A DNA stretch of 64,000 bases from positions 2,604,001 to 2,668,000 of the forward strand of contig NZ_CP090371.1 in assembly GCF_021431925.1 (NCBI RefSeq), written 5' to 3'. The notes below the pieces were generated by a model. The model had not been told where the DNA came from, did not search any database, and was given only the letters and a program-made list of their open reading frames with translations. The position numbers and the translations under genes were made by a program. This DNA is from Halobaculum sp. CBA1158. GTDB taxonomy: Archaea > Halobacteriota > Halobacteria > Halobacteriales > Haloferacaceae. Shown here in pieces: positions 1 through 7,433 of this stretch (its first letter is position 1; each line of letters starts with the position of its first letter).

Positions 1-1
1 C

Positions 2-2110
2 GACGTGGACCTGGAGTCGGTCCGCGACGGGGTCCGCGACGTCGACGTGGTCGCGTCCTCGGAGCAGTTGTGCCGGGACGCGCTTCCGGCCGTCGACGGA
101 CTGATCGACGAGTACGACCTCGACCAGTTGATCGTGGGTGCCTGCGACGACGGCTGTAAGTCGAAGCTGGACGACCTGGTCGAGCGCAAGGGGCTCCACC
201 CGGACGCGGCCGCCTACGTCGACCACCGCGAACGGGCCGGCTGGGTCCACGAGCGCGACGACGCGACCGACAAGACGGCGCGGCTGATCAACGCCCGCCG
301 AACCGGCATCGAGTACGAGGCGGCCACGCGCACAGTCTCCCGGGAGGCCGGCGAGGAGGTCCTCGTCGTCGGCGACGCCGAAACCGCGGCCGCGCTCGCC
401 GACACCGCCGACGTGACCCTGCTCGCGGACGGCGCGGAGTACGCGGACGCCGACGCGGATCTCTCGGACGTGAGCGTCGAGCGCGGCCGCCTCGCCGCCG
501 TCGAAGGGCGGTTCGGCGAGTTCGAGGTGCAGGTGGAGGCGCGCGTCACCGAGGACTGTATCTCCTGTATGAAGTGCGTGAAGGAGGGCCCGGACGGGAT
601 GGTGACGCGCCGCCCAGTCGACATCCACCCGGACGCCCCGGAGGGCGAGTGGACCGACTGCTGTCCGACCGACGCGATCGATCTGTCGGGCGTCACGAGC
701 ACCCTCGACGCGGATCAGGTCGTGGACCCGGCGGGCACGTCGACCGCACGAGGTGGCCGAATCGGCTACTACACCGGCCCGGTCGACGCCGGCACGATCG
801 CGTCGGTCGAGTCGCTGTTGGGCGGGGTCGAGAAGCCGAAGTACCTCGATCTGGAGATGGACGTGTGCGCCGCGGGCGACTCGGGCCAGCAGGGCTGTAC
901 CGCCTGCGTCGACGCCTGTCCCCACGACGCCGTCGACCGTCCCGCCGTCGACGAGGTCGAGTTCGACCTGACCGCCTGCGAGAACTGCGGCGCGTGCACC
1001 TCCTCGTGCCCGACGGGCGCGACGTCGCTGCGGGAGCCGTCGAACGAGCGGATCGCCCGCGAGGTCGAGGCGCTGCTCAGCCGCGAGACCGACGAGGGCG
1101 GCATCTGGCCGTTCACCGGCGGCGACGACGGCATCGAGACGCCCGTCGTCGCGTTCACCTGCGACGAGCGCGCCGCCGACGCGCTCGACGAGTACGGCCG
1201 CCGCGCGGCCGCCGGCGAGGACATCACCTACCCGCCGGTGCTCCCGGTCGAGGTGAACTGCACCGACACCGTCGGCGAGGCGCACGTCATGCACGCGCTC
1301 GCCGCCGGCGCGGCCGGCGTCGCCATCGTCGGCTGCGGGGGCTCGTGTCTCCACTCCGGCCCGGACCCGAAGGCCGAACTCGTCGAGCGGCTCAACCGCG
1401 CGACGACGGACCTGGGCCTGGGCGAGCGCGTCGGCTTCTTCGCGCCCGACCCCCGCGAACCCGCCGCGTTCGCCGAGGATATCAGCCGGTTCACCGAACT
1501 GACGCTGGACCCGACGCCCGTCCCCGAGGGCGAGCATCGTTCGACGGGCGTCGTCCGCGAGGACAAGCCCAACCCCGCGTTCAACAGCCACGACTGGACG
1601 CTCGAGTCGGTGCGCCGGATCCTCGAGTTCACCGAGCCCGAGCGCGACACGATCCGGGGGCTGAAGGACTTCGGCGTGATGTCCGTCTCCGACGCCTGCA
1701 ACCTCACGCCGACGTGTTCGACGCTGTGTCCGACGGACGCCATCCGCCGGACGAACGACGGGAACCTCCAGTTCAACCACGAGGACTGCGTCAACTGCGA
1801 GCTCTGCGAGGAGGGCTGTCCCGAGACCGCCATCACGATGGAGCAGGGATTAGACCTCTCACGACTGCCGGAGAACCGGACGGCCGGAGAGGGTGCCGTC
1901 GACGCCGACGACCCCCGCTGGGAGACCGTCCACGACGGGGAAATGCTGGAGTGCGCCCGCTGTGGCGACCCGTTCACCTCCGCGGCCTCGGCCGAGCACA
2001 TCCAGTCGGAGGTCGGCGACCTCGTCGAGGGGATCGCGCCCGACTCCGACCACAGCGTCTTCGAGTACTGCGGCGACTGCCGCGCGCAGTTGCTGTTCGA
2101 CAACCGATGA
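2..2110 (+). CDS. Polyferredoxin with HdrA/MvhD-like segments (5' partial)
   Basis: Multi-cluster iron-sulfur protein, probably an electron-transfer subunit for a cytoplasmic oxidoreductase. The reading frame is open to the left edge and the first usable codon is a GTG at 5, so the true start is probably outside. Counting from that GTG, cysteine sets lie near residues 185-191 (CISCMKC), 298-305 (CTACVDAC), 325-335 (CENCGACTSSC) and two more ferredoxin motifs in the last third (CSTLCP; CVNCELCEEGC). The middle holds an MvhD-like segment with scattered cysteines (TCDE, VNCTDT, GCGGSC). A C-terminal CARC...YCGDC pair looks like a zinc ribbon. The TorD-type chaperone follows 49 bases downstream, which suggests service to a molybdenum or tungsten oxidoreductase (often a formate dehydrogenase or DMSO-reductase relative) encoded to the left. 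The partner is inferred, not seen. Confidence 0.85.
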   Translation, partial: DVDLESVRDGVRDVDVVASSEQLCRDALPAVDGLIDEYDLDQLIVGACDDGCKSKLDDLVERKGLHPDAAAYVDHRERAGWVHERDDATDKTARLINARRTGIEYEAATRTVSREAGEEVLVVGDAETAAALADTADVTLLADGAEYADADADLSDVSVERGRLAAVEGRFGEFEVQVEARVTEDCISCMKCVKEGPDGMVTRRPVDIHPDAPEGEWTDCCPTDAIDLSGVTSTLDADQVVDPAGTSTARGGRIGYYTGPVDAGTIASVESLLGGVEKPKYLDLEMDVCAAGDSGQQGCTACVDACPHDAVDRPAVDEVEFDLTACENCGACTSSCPTGATSLREPSNERIAREVEALLSRETDEGGIWPFTGGDDGIETPVVAFTCDERAADALDEYGRRAAAGEDITYPPVLPVEVNCTDTVGEAHVMHALAAGAAGVAIVGCGGSCLHSGPDPKAELVERLNRATTDLGLGERVGFFAPDPREPAAFAEDISRFTELTLDPTPVPEGEHRSTGVVREDKPNPAFNSHDWTLESVRRILEFTEPERDTIRGLKDFGVMSVSDACNLTPTCSTLCPTDAIRRTNDGNLQFNHEDCVNCELCEEGCPETAITMEQGLDLSRLPENRTAGEGAVDADDPRWETVHDGEMLECARCGDPFTSAASAEHIQSEVGDLVEGIAPDSDHSVFEYCGDCRAQLLFDNR

Positions 2111-2159
2111 CCGCCGTCACGTCCGACCCGCCACAGCCGCCACAACTCACACAGACACC

Positions 2160-2792
2160 ATGAGCAACGACGAACTCGCCGTCTACGACGCCCGGATCGA
2201 ACTGATCGACTTCTGTATCGAGGTGTTCCACGACGCGCCGACCGAGGAGTTCCTCTCGCATCTCCTCTCGGGCGACATGCGCACCCCGGAGGACAGCGTC
2301 AACGACCACCTCGACGCCGGCTTCGAGCACGTTCGGGCGTTCGTCGACGCCCACGAGGGCGACGACGTCGAGGAGCTCCACACCGAGCTCCGCCGGAAGT
2401 ACACCGAGGTGTTCGTCGGCCCGCGCCCGCCGGTCCTCATGCACGAGACACACTACCGTGAGGACACGGAGTTCATCGGCGAGGGCCTCGCAGAAGTCGA
2501 GGCCAGCTACGGTGCCGCCGGGTGGACGCCGCCGGAGGAGTACCCCGAAGAGGACGACTTCGTCGCCGTCGAGTTGGCGTTCCTGCGGTGGCTCGTCACC
2601 AAGCAGCGCGAGGGACGGGACGAGACGTTCGGCTACGAACGCGTGTTCCTCGACAACCACCTCATGACGTGGGTCGACGACGCCGTCGCCGACATCCGCG
2701 AGGAGACGGACGAACCGCTGTTCCTGGCGGCCGCGGAGATCCTGGCGGGCCTCGTCGAGTTCGAGGACGAGATCGTCGCACAGATGGCCTAA
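2160..2792 (+). CDS. TorD/DmsD-type molybdoenzyme maturation chaperone
   Basis: All-helical 210-residue cytoplasmic protein of the TorD family, whose members bind the signal region of a molybdopterin enzyme and help cofactor loading before export or assembly. Visible family features are the acidic helical pattern, a central segment (YTEVFVGPRPPVLMHETHY) matching the conserved Y-x-x-L-F-x-GP-x-P-P-Y/H region, and a later LAFLRWLVTKQ helix. It starts at the first ATG after the polyferredoxin, in the same direction, so the two are likely co-transcribed. It supports a Mo/W enzyme just left of the window. Family assignment is good; the client enzyme is unknown. Confidence 0.8.
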   Translation: MSNDELAVYDARIELIDFCIEVFHDAPTEEFLSHLLSGDMRTPEDSVNDHLDAGFEHVRAFVDAHEGDDVEELHTELRRKYTEVFVGPRPPVLMHETHYREDTEFIGEGLAEVEASYGAAGWTPPEEYPEEDDFVAVELAFLRWLVTKQREGRDETFGYERVFLDNHLMTWVDDAVADIREETDEPLFLAAAEILAGLVEFEDEIVAQMA

Positions 2793-2853
2793 GAGGGGTC
2801 GGAGTCGGCGCACGACGCGGTTCTCGGTTCTCCGGTCTCGCGCCCGCGCAGCC

Positions 2854-3147
2854 TCAGTCGTCCGAGGGGCGTCCCGTCGACGCGCCGTTCGAGGCGGCGT
2901 CCGACGCGTCCGTCGTGTACACGATCGCGAACCCGCCCAGCACCGACAGACCGGCGAAGGTGACGGCGACGGGGGTGCCGATCGCCATCGCCTGTTCCAT
3001 CGCGAAGTACGCGCCCCACGTCTTCCGCCCGATCGACTCGGCGGCGATCGCCATCGCCGCGACGCCGGCGACCGACAGGACGAGCCCGAGCACCGACAGC
3101 CCCGCGAACGCCCGAGCGAGCCACGCGCCGGAGAGGCGATCAGACAT
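2854..3147 (-). CDS. Small membrane protein, third gene of overlapping trio
   Basis: 97 residues with two predicted membrane segments (around residues 10-33 and 52-76) and a short polar tail ending in DD. Its start overlaps the end of the preceding minus-strand gene by 8 bases (3140-3147), so translation is probably coupled. No enzyme motif is visible. It lies convergent to the TorD-like gene. I do not recognise the family; a membrane anchor or accessory subunit for the neighbouring redox complex is a guess from position only. Confidence 0.7.
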   Translation of the reverse strand: MSDRLSGAWLARAFAGLSVLGLVLSVAGVAAMAIAAESIGRKTWGAYFAMEQAMAIGTPVAVTFAGLSVLGGFAIVYTTDASDAASNGASTGRPSDD

Positions 3148-3460
3148 CGTACACCACCCGCGCGCTCAGCGAGACGAGGAGCAGCGGGACCAACAGCGCG
3201 AGCAGCCCCCCCATCAGGATGCCCATGTAGCTGATCGTCGACTCGAGGTGGATCGCCCAGTGCCAGGTGCCCTTGACCTCCGCGATGACGGCCACGGTGC
3301 CCACCATGAGCAGCGAGAGCGCGAGCAGCGACGCGAGCGTGTACGTGCCGACCCGTACCCAGTACAGCGCGCCGGCGAGTCGGCCCCGCTCGTCGCCGGA
3401 GCCGTCGGCGACCTCCCCCGAACGGGTGCCGCCCTCGGCGGGCGCGGTCGGACTACTCAT
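3140..3460 (-). CDS. Small membrane protein, second gene of overlapping trio
   Basis: 106 residues: a polar N-terminus, then two hydrophobic segments (around 33-58 and 72-100). It overlaps its upstream neighbour by 8 bases (3453-3460) and its downstream neighbour by 8 bases, an arrangement typical of subunits made in fixed ratio. An isolated His (TWHWAIHLE) lies between the membrane helices and could be of interest for haem or quinone contact, but that is speculation. Function unknown. Confidence 0.7.
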   Translation of the reverse strand: MSSPTAPAEGGTRSGEVADGSGDERGRLAGALYWVRVGTYTLASLLALSLLMVGTVAVIAEVKGTWHWAIHLESTISYMGILMGGLLALLVPLLLVSLSARVVYDV

Positions 3461-3656
3461 CGACGCCGCCCCCCGACGTGTCGTTGACGCCCCCCGTCGT
3501 GCCGCCGACCTCCCCGGCCGCGCCGTCGACGGCGTCCGCCGCGTCGTACGATCGGTACGCGTCGTACGTCGCCAGCGCGAGGACGAGCACGCCGACGCCG
3601 AGCACGACGAACGCGGGACCGAGCGCGAGCGGGAGGTTCGCGTGTGTTCCGCCCAT
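3453..3656 (-). CDS. Small membrane protein, first gene of overlapping trio
   Basis: 67 residues starting at the ATG of MGGTHANLPLALGPAF; an upstream in-frame ATG at 3686 would add only a polar, unconvincing leader. One long membrane helix (about 8-32) is followed by a Gly/Thr/Asp-rich tail. First cistron of the three-gene overlapping set. Function unknown. Confidence 0.65.
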   Translation of the reverse strand: MGGTHANLPLALGPAFVVLGVGVLVLALATYDAYRSYDAADAVDGAAGEVGGTTGGVNDTSGGGVDE

Positions 3657-3778
3657 GATAGAGGATCGCTCGGTCCGCGGACTCAAAGCGTTTGTGTCGG
3701 GACGGCCCGTGCCGCGACGGCCCGTCGGTCGGCGGCGACCGAACGCTTTTGCCCGCGTGAGCCGTGATACGTGTTAGA

Positions 3779-4972
3779 ATGCCGTCCCGACGGAGCATGC
3801 TGGGGAGGCTCGCGGTCGCGGCCGGGATCGGCGTCGCCGGCTGTACGACCGGCGCGCCGCCCGGGCTCCCGCTCGACGCCAACCCGCACTCGGTCCCGAG
3901 CAGACAGTTCGCGCAGAACGACCGGCTCCGACGCGACGCCGACGGAAACGAGCTCCAGGCGCGCCACAGACGCATCCTCCTGTTGGATCTGAAGCGCGAC
4001 CCCTCCGGGGAGGCCGCCGAGACCGTCGAGCGCGCGCTCCGGTCCCTCGAGGCGGCGTACGACTGGGCCCCCGACGGACTGTTTCACGCCCTCGCGTGGG
4101 GGTCGAAGTACTTCGACGACAACGACGCGCTCGGGCGTGTCCCCATCGAGCACCCCGAGGTCCTCACCCGCACCGACGACGAGGACCTCCAGCGCTTCGA
4201 CGCGATGCTCGTGCTGGAGTCCGACGTGGAGTCGCACCTCCCGGCCGCCGAGAGCGCGCTGTTCGGGTCGCGCGACGATCTGAACGGCGAACCGGTCGAG
4301 CACACGCTGGAGGGCGTGTTCCGCCGCCGCGACCGTCGCACGGGGTTCCTCGGCGAGGGGCTCCCCGCCGAGCACGTCGACGTGGAGGGGCTGGAGGCGG
4401 ATGCACCGATGTTCTCGGGGTTCTTTTCGGGCCGGGAAGGGTCGCAGGCGAGCGAGGACCGCGTCGCCATCGAGGACGGCCCGCTGGCCGGCGGCACCAC
4501 AGCGCACCTCTCGCACATCACGTTCGACCTTCCGAACTGGTTCTCCTTCGACGAGGAGAGCCGGATCGGGAAGATGTTCTCGCCCGACTTCACCGGCGAG
4601 GACGTGGCGGACCTCGGGACGGACGTGCCGTTCGCCGACGCGGTGCGCGAACACGCTCGCGACCACGGCAGCGTCGGCCACCACGAGAAGGTCGCGCGCG
4701 TCCGCCGAGACGGCGAGCCGCTCATGCTCCGACGCGACTTCAACACCGTCGACCACGGCCGGACGGGCGTCCACTTCCTCAGCTACCAGCGCAAGCTCGC
4801 GCACTTCCGGCGGACGCGGAAGTCGATGAACGGCTGGTACCTCCGTGACGACCACCCGGACATCACCGACCGCGAGAACAACGGGATCCTCAACTTCATC
4901 AGTACCCAGTCGCGGGCAAACTTCGTCGTCCCGCCGCGGGAGAAGCGAGCGTTCCCGCTCACGATCACCTGA
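3779..4972 (+). CDS. Tat-exported lipoprotein, possible Dyp-type peroxidase relative
   Basis: 397 residues. The start is the ATG at 3779, giving a Tat signal (SRRSMLGRLAVAAGIGVAGC) with the lipobox cysteine at about residue 22, so the protein is predicted to be exported folded and anchored outside the membrane. The body contains MFSGFFSGREGSQASEDRVAIEDG, a HLSHITFDLPNWFS block, LMLRRDFNT and a GVHFLSYQRKLAHF block, which loosely resemble the layout of Tat-secreted Dyp-type (EfeB-like) haem peroxidases. The classic GxxDG motif is not obvious, so the peroxidase call is tentative. A GTG at 15 bases upstream is less likely. Divergent from the three small membrane genes. Confidence 0.75.
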   Translation: MPSRRSMLGRLAVAAGIGVAGCTTGAPPGLPLDANPHSVPSRQFAQNDRLRRDADGNELQARHRRILLLDLKRDPSGEAAETVERALRSLEAAYDWAPDGLFHALAWGSKYFDDNDALGRVPIEHPEVLTRTDDEDLQRFDAMLVLESDVESHLPAAESALFGSRDDLNGEPVEHTLEGVFRRRDRRTGFLGEGLPAEHVDVEGLEADAPMFSGFFSGREGSQASEDRVAIEDGPLAGGTTAHLSHITFDLPNWFSFDEESRIGKMFSPDFTGEDVADLGTDVPFADAVREHARDHGSVGHHEKVARVRRDGEPLMLRRDFNTVDHGRTGVHFLSYQRKLAHFRRTRKSMNGWYLRDDHPDITDRENNGILNFISTQSRANFVVPPREKRAFPLTIT

Positions 4973-4980
4973 TCGGCGGG

Positions 4981-4986
4981 AAAAAA
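4981..4986 (-). terminator. Oligo-T terminator candidate
   Basis: Six A residues on the + strand read as a T6 tract for minus-strand transcription, 49 bases after the stop of the small acidic-protein gene. Short T tracts are typical archaeal termination signals, and such tracts are rare in this GC-rich DNA. Confidence 0.35.
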
Positions 4987-5034
4987 GCGCGAGCGGTGCG
5001 ACGGGACGGTCCGACGGAGCCGGTCGCTCGGTTG

Positions 5035-5193
5035 CTACTCGTCGTCCTCGGCGACAGCGCCGTCGATATCGACCTCGCCCTCGCTCTCGCGACGGTTCTC
5101 CTCGTGCGGGCCGCTCTCGTACTCCCAGACCTCGTGCCCCTTGTACTCCTCTACTGCGCCCTTCGGTCGCCAGCCGGTGTCCTCCGTTGCCAT
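5035..5193 (-). CDS. Small acidic protein, 52 residues
   Basis: Short reading frame beginning MATEDTGWRPKGAVEEYKGH and ending in a run of acidic residues (GAVAEDDE). The composition is that of a genuine halophilic protein, with many Glu/Asp and Trp/Tyr residues, and no other good frame occupies the span. No known motif. A T6 tract follows it. Confidence 0.6.
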   Translation of the reverse strand: MATEDTGWRPKGAVEEYKGHEVWEYESGPHEENRRESEGEVDIDGAVAEDDE

Positions 5194-5300
5194 GTGTCCG
5201 GAAACAGGATTCGAGAAGTTAACTGTTGTCCCGATGCGACCTGATACCGCGTCGTCGTGTCGGCCGGTGAACGTGCCGACCGGTCACGTGCGGATCGTTC

Positions 5301-5462
5301 TCACAGTAGCGCCGGGAGAACCCCCGCGAGGAACGTGAGCGCCGCGACGCCGAGCGCGACGTGCCCGACGATCCCCGCCGCGAGGAGAGCGCCGACGATC
5401 GCCTCAGTCTCGATTCCGATCTCGTCCAATCGAGCGAGCGGCTCGGTCGTGGTTGCCGACAT
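5301..5462 (-). CDS. Small single-span membrane protein, 53 residues
   Basis: Starts MSATTTEPLARLDEIGIE, then one long hydrophobic stretch (about residues 22-53) rich in Ala, Gly, Val and Leu, ending LPALL. A soluble acidic head with a C-terminal helix suggests a tail-anchored or small membrane protein. No function can be assigned. Confidence 0.5.
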   Translation of the reverse strand: MSATTTEPLARLDEIGIETEAIVGALLAAGIVGHVALGVAALTFLAGVLPALL

Positions 5463-5580
5463 CCGTCTTCACCCACGTGATCCTACGGCAGACGGTGAAA
5501 AACCGGGGCAGGGTGGTTCCCGACGATCGGGAACCGGCGAAGGCGTTCGCGCGACATCGTGGCCGCGCGGGTGCGGGCCG

Positions 5581-5928
5581 TCACTCGGTCGGCGGCGCGT
5601 TCGGCGGCCGCTCGGCGTCCTCGTCGAGGAACACGTTCGCGAACAGGTCGACGTGCAGTCGCAGCAGCCGTTCGACCGACAGCCCGGACTCCTCGGCCTG
5701 CCGCTCGAGAAACGTCTCGAGGTCGTCGCTGGGCGAGAACCGGACGCGCTCGCCGCCGTCCTCGAGTTCGAAGGTGACCTCCGTGCCGCCGGAGACGAGG
5801 TGTTCGATCTCCAACAGCGCCTGTTCGACCTTCACCTCCAGCGCCCGCTCGTCCTCCATCATGCGCTGGTCGGCCCACTCACCCGCGGCCTCGCGGAGGC
5901 GGTCGCTCGGCTCGAAGGAGACGGCCAT
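5581..5928 (-). CDS. Conserved-looking acidic protein, 115 residues
   Basis: Starts MAVSFEPSDRLREAAGEWADQ; the longer frame to 5967 would add a poor Arg/Gly leader. Predicted alpha/beta: a helix, a strand-turn-strand (TEVTFELEDGGERVRFSP) and a C-terminal helical part (LETFLERQAEESGLSVERLL) that resembles the helical half of CopG/RHH or HTH proteins. Its ATG overlaps the stop of the tiny zinc-ribbon gene by one base (TGATG), so the pair is probably translated together. A regulator or adaptor role is possible but unproven. Confidence 0.65.
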   Translation of the reverse strand: MAVSFEPSDRLREAAGEWADQRMMEDERALEVKVEQALLEIEHLVSGGTEVTFELEDGGERVRFSPSDDLETFLERQAEESGLSVERLLRLHVDLFANVFLDEDAERPPNAPPTE

Positions 5929-6065
5929 CAGAACGACACCCCCTCGCCCTCGAACGCGGGTTCCCACTCGGTCACGACCTCACACACCGGACACTCCCGT
6001 CGCACGTCGCCGGAGACGGGACCGATTCGGGTCATCGTTCCGCAGTCGACGCACTCGTACTGCAT
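5928..6065 (-). CDS. Tiny zinc-ribbon protein, 45 residues
   Basis: Begins MQYECVDCGTM and carries a second pair ECPVCEV, giving CxxC-x16-CxxC: a classic rubredoxin-like or zinc-ribbon knuckle pair. Haloarchaea encode many such very small zinc-finger proteins, some with regulatory roles. Translationally linked (TGATG) to the 115-residue protein downstream. Partner or nucleic-acid target unknown. Confidence 0.7.
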   Translation of the reverse strand: MQYECVDCGTMTRIGPVSGDVRRECPVCEVVTEWEPAFEGEGVSF

Positions 6066-6163
6066 GGGCGGGTACAGGGTATCCCGGCTGTTAGCCTTGT
6101 CCCTCGCGGCGACGCGGCGGCGGTTCCCGCCTCGTCACGGGATCGGTTCCGCTCGACGGGCAC

Positions 6164-6430
6164 TCACTCCTCGGGCGGCCAGGCCTCCGGGCTGGGGTCG
6201 GACTCGCCGAGTTCGCCCAGGAGGACGAACAGCAGCGCCACGAACGCGACGAGCACGGCCACGCCGACGAGGCCGCCGACGGCGTTGGTCCCGACGTACG
6301 AGCCGTCGAACGCCCAGATGTTCTCGCTGAGGGCGAACGCCTGGACGGCGTGGTAGCCGGCCCACAGCGCGAACGCGGTCGCCATGGTTGTCAGCACCCA
6401 GCTTTGCGAAACGGCGGTTCGAAGTCCCAT
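6164..6430 (-). CDS. Two-span membrane protein, 88 residues
   Basis: Start chosen at MGLRTAVSQSWVLTTM; the region upstream to 6457 is out of character. Two hydrophobic helices (about 12-36 and 50-76) are separated by a short loop with aromatic residues (NIWAFDGSYVG), with a Pro/Glu tail. No motif recognised; probably a small inner-membrane accessory protein. Confidence 0.6.
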   Translation of the reverse strand: MGLRTAVSQSWVLTTMATAFALWAGYHAVQAFALSENIWAFDGSYVGTNAVGGLVGVAVLVAFVALLFVLLGELGESDPSPEAWPPEE

Positions 6431-6481
6431 AGGGGTATCACGCACGGCCCGCGTCAAAAATGTACCTGCGATCCCGTGCGG

Positions 6482-7432
6482 TCAGTCACCGTCGCCGTCG
6501 ACGGTGTCGTCGGCGTCGCCGTCGGCAGTCGACTCCGGCGCGTCGGCGTCCGCGTCGTCGACATCGTCGGCGAGCGCCCAGCCCGAGGCCTCCGCGGCCT
6601 CCGCCAGCGGAACGAACTCCCACCCGGCTCGCTCGGCCCACGCGCGCTCACCGTTCGACTCGACGCCGACCAGCACCATCCGGTCGGCGTAGAACATCGA
6701 GTTCGGACCGACCTCCTCCAGGCGCTCGCCCGGGCCGGTGCCGGTCCCGTTGAAGAAGTCCAGGTCCAGCTTGTTGTCGCGTTGGAACTTGTTGATCACG
6801 TGAGCGTCCACGTCGCCGACGATGCCGACGTAGTCGGTCCACGTCTCGGCGTCGGCCAGGGCGGCGTGGAGGTTCGCGAGCGACCGGATCGCGGCGTACG
6901 ACACCGCCATCGTCATCTCGCTTTTTGTCTCGCCGTGCGGGCCGGTCGCCTCCGGCTGCTCTTGGGTCTCGGACTCGCGCGCGTCGGCGGGGACGCCGCC
7001 CCCGCCCCCGCCCTCGCGGGGAATACCGACGGGCCTGTCGTCGTCGGCGTACGGGACCCGCGGCGTCGACGACTCCAGGTCCGCGCCGAGGTCGTCGTCG
7101 TACTCCGGCGGGTCGGGTTCGTCCGCGCCCAGCTCGTCGGCGCGGGCCGCGCCCGAACGCCAGCCGTCTGTGCCGGCGTCGCTGCCGGCGGTGTCGGCGG
7201 TGTCGGCGGTGTCGGCGGCATCGATGGCATCAGCGGCGTCGGCGGCGGTATCGCCAACCGAGTCGGCGTCCTCGCCGGCGTCGAGGTCGTCGCGCTCGGA
7301 GTCGTCGGGAGTTCCGTCGGCGTCGAGGTCGTCGCTCTCGGAGTCGTCGCCCCAGAACCAGTCGCCGCGGTTCGGTCGCTCCTCGTCGTCGGGCTGTACG
7401 TCCAGTTCGTCGAGGTCGATCTTGTCGGGCAT
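6482..7432 (-). CDS. Acidic protein with C-terminal globular domain, 316 residues
   Basis: The first half is very acidic and low in complexity, including near-exact repeats (DAADAIDAADTADTADTAG). A more structured domain spans about residues 170-280 (SYAAIRSLANLHAALADAE, VGIVGDVDAHVINKFQRDN, SMFYADRMVLVGVESNG), which looks like a conserved haloarchaeal domain, then an acidic tail. It begins two bases beyond the stop of the AOR-like gene on the same strand, so the two are likely co-transcribed. A regulatory or cofactor-related role is possible from position; function unknown. Confidence 0.7.
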   Translation of the reverse strand: MPDKIDLDELDVQPDDEERPNRGDWFWGDDSESDDLDADGTPDDSERDDLDAGEDADSVGDTAADAADAIDAADTADTADTAGSDAGTDGWRSGAARADELGADEPDPPEYDDDLGADLESSTPRVPYADDDRPVGIPREGGGGGGVPADARESETQEQPEATGPHGETKSEMTMAVSYAAIRSLANLHAALADAETWTDYVGIVGDVDAHVINKFQRDNKLDLDFFNGTGTGPGERLEEVGPNSMFYADRMVLVGVESNGERAWAERAGWEFVPLAEAAEASGWALADDVDDADADAPESTADGDADDTVDGDGD

Positions 7433-7433
7433 G

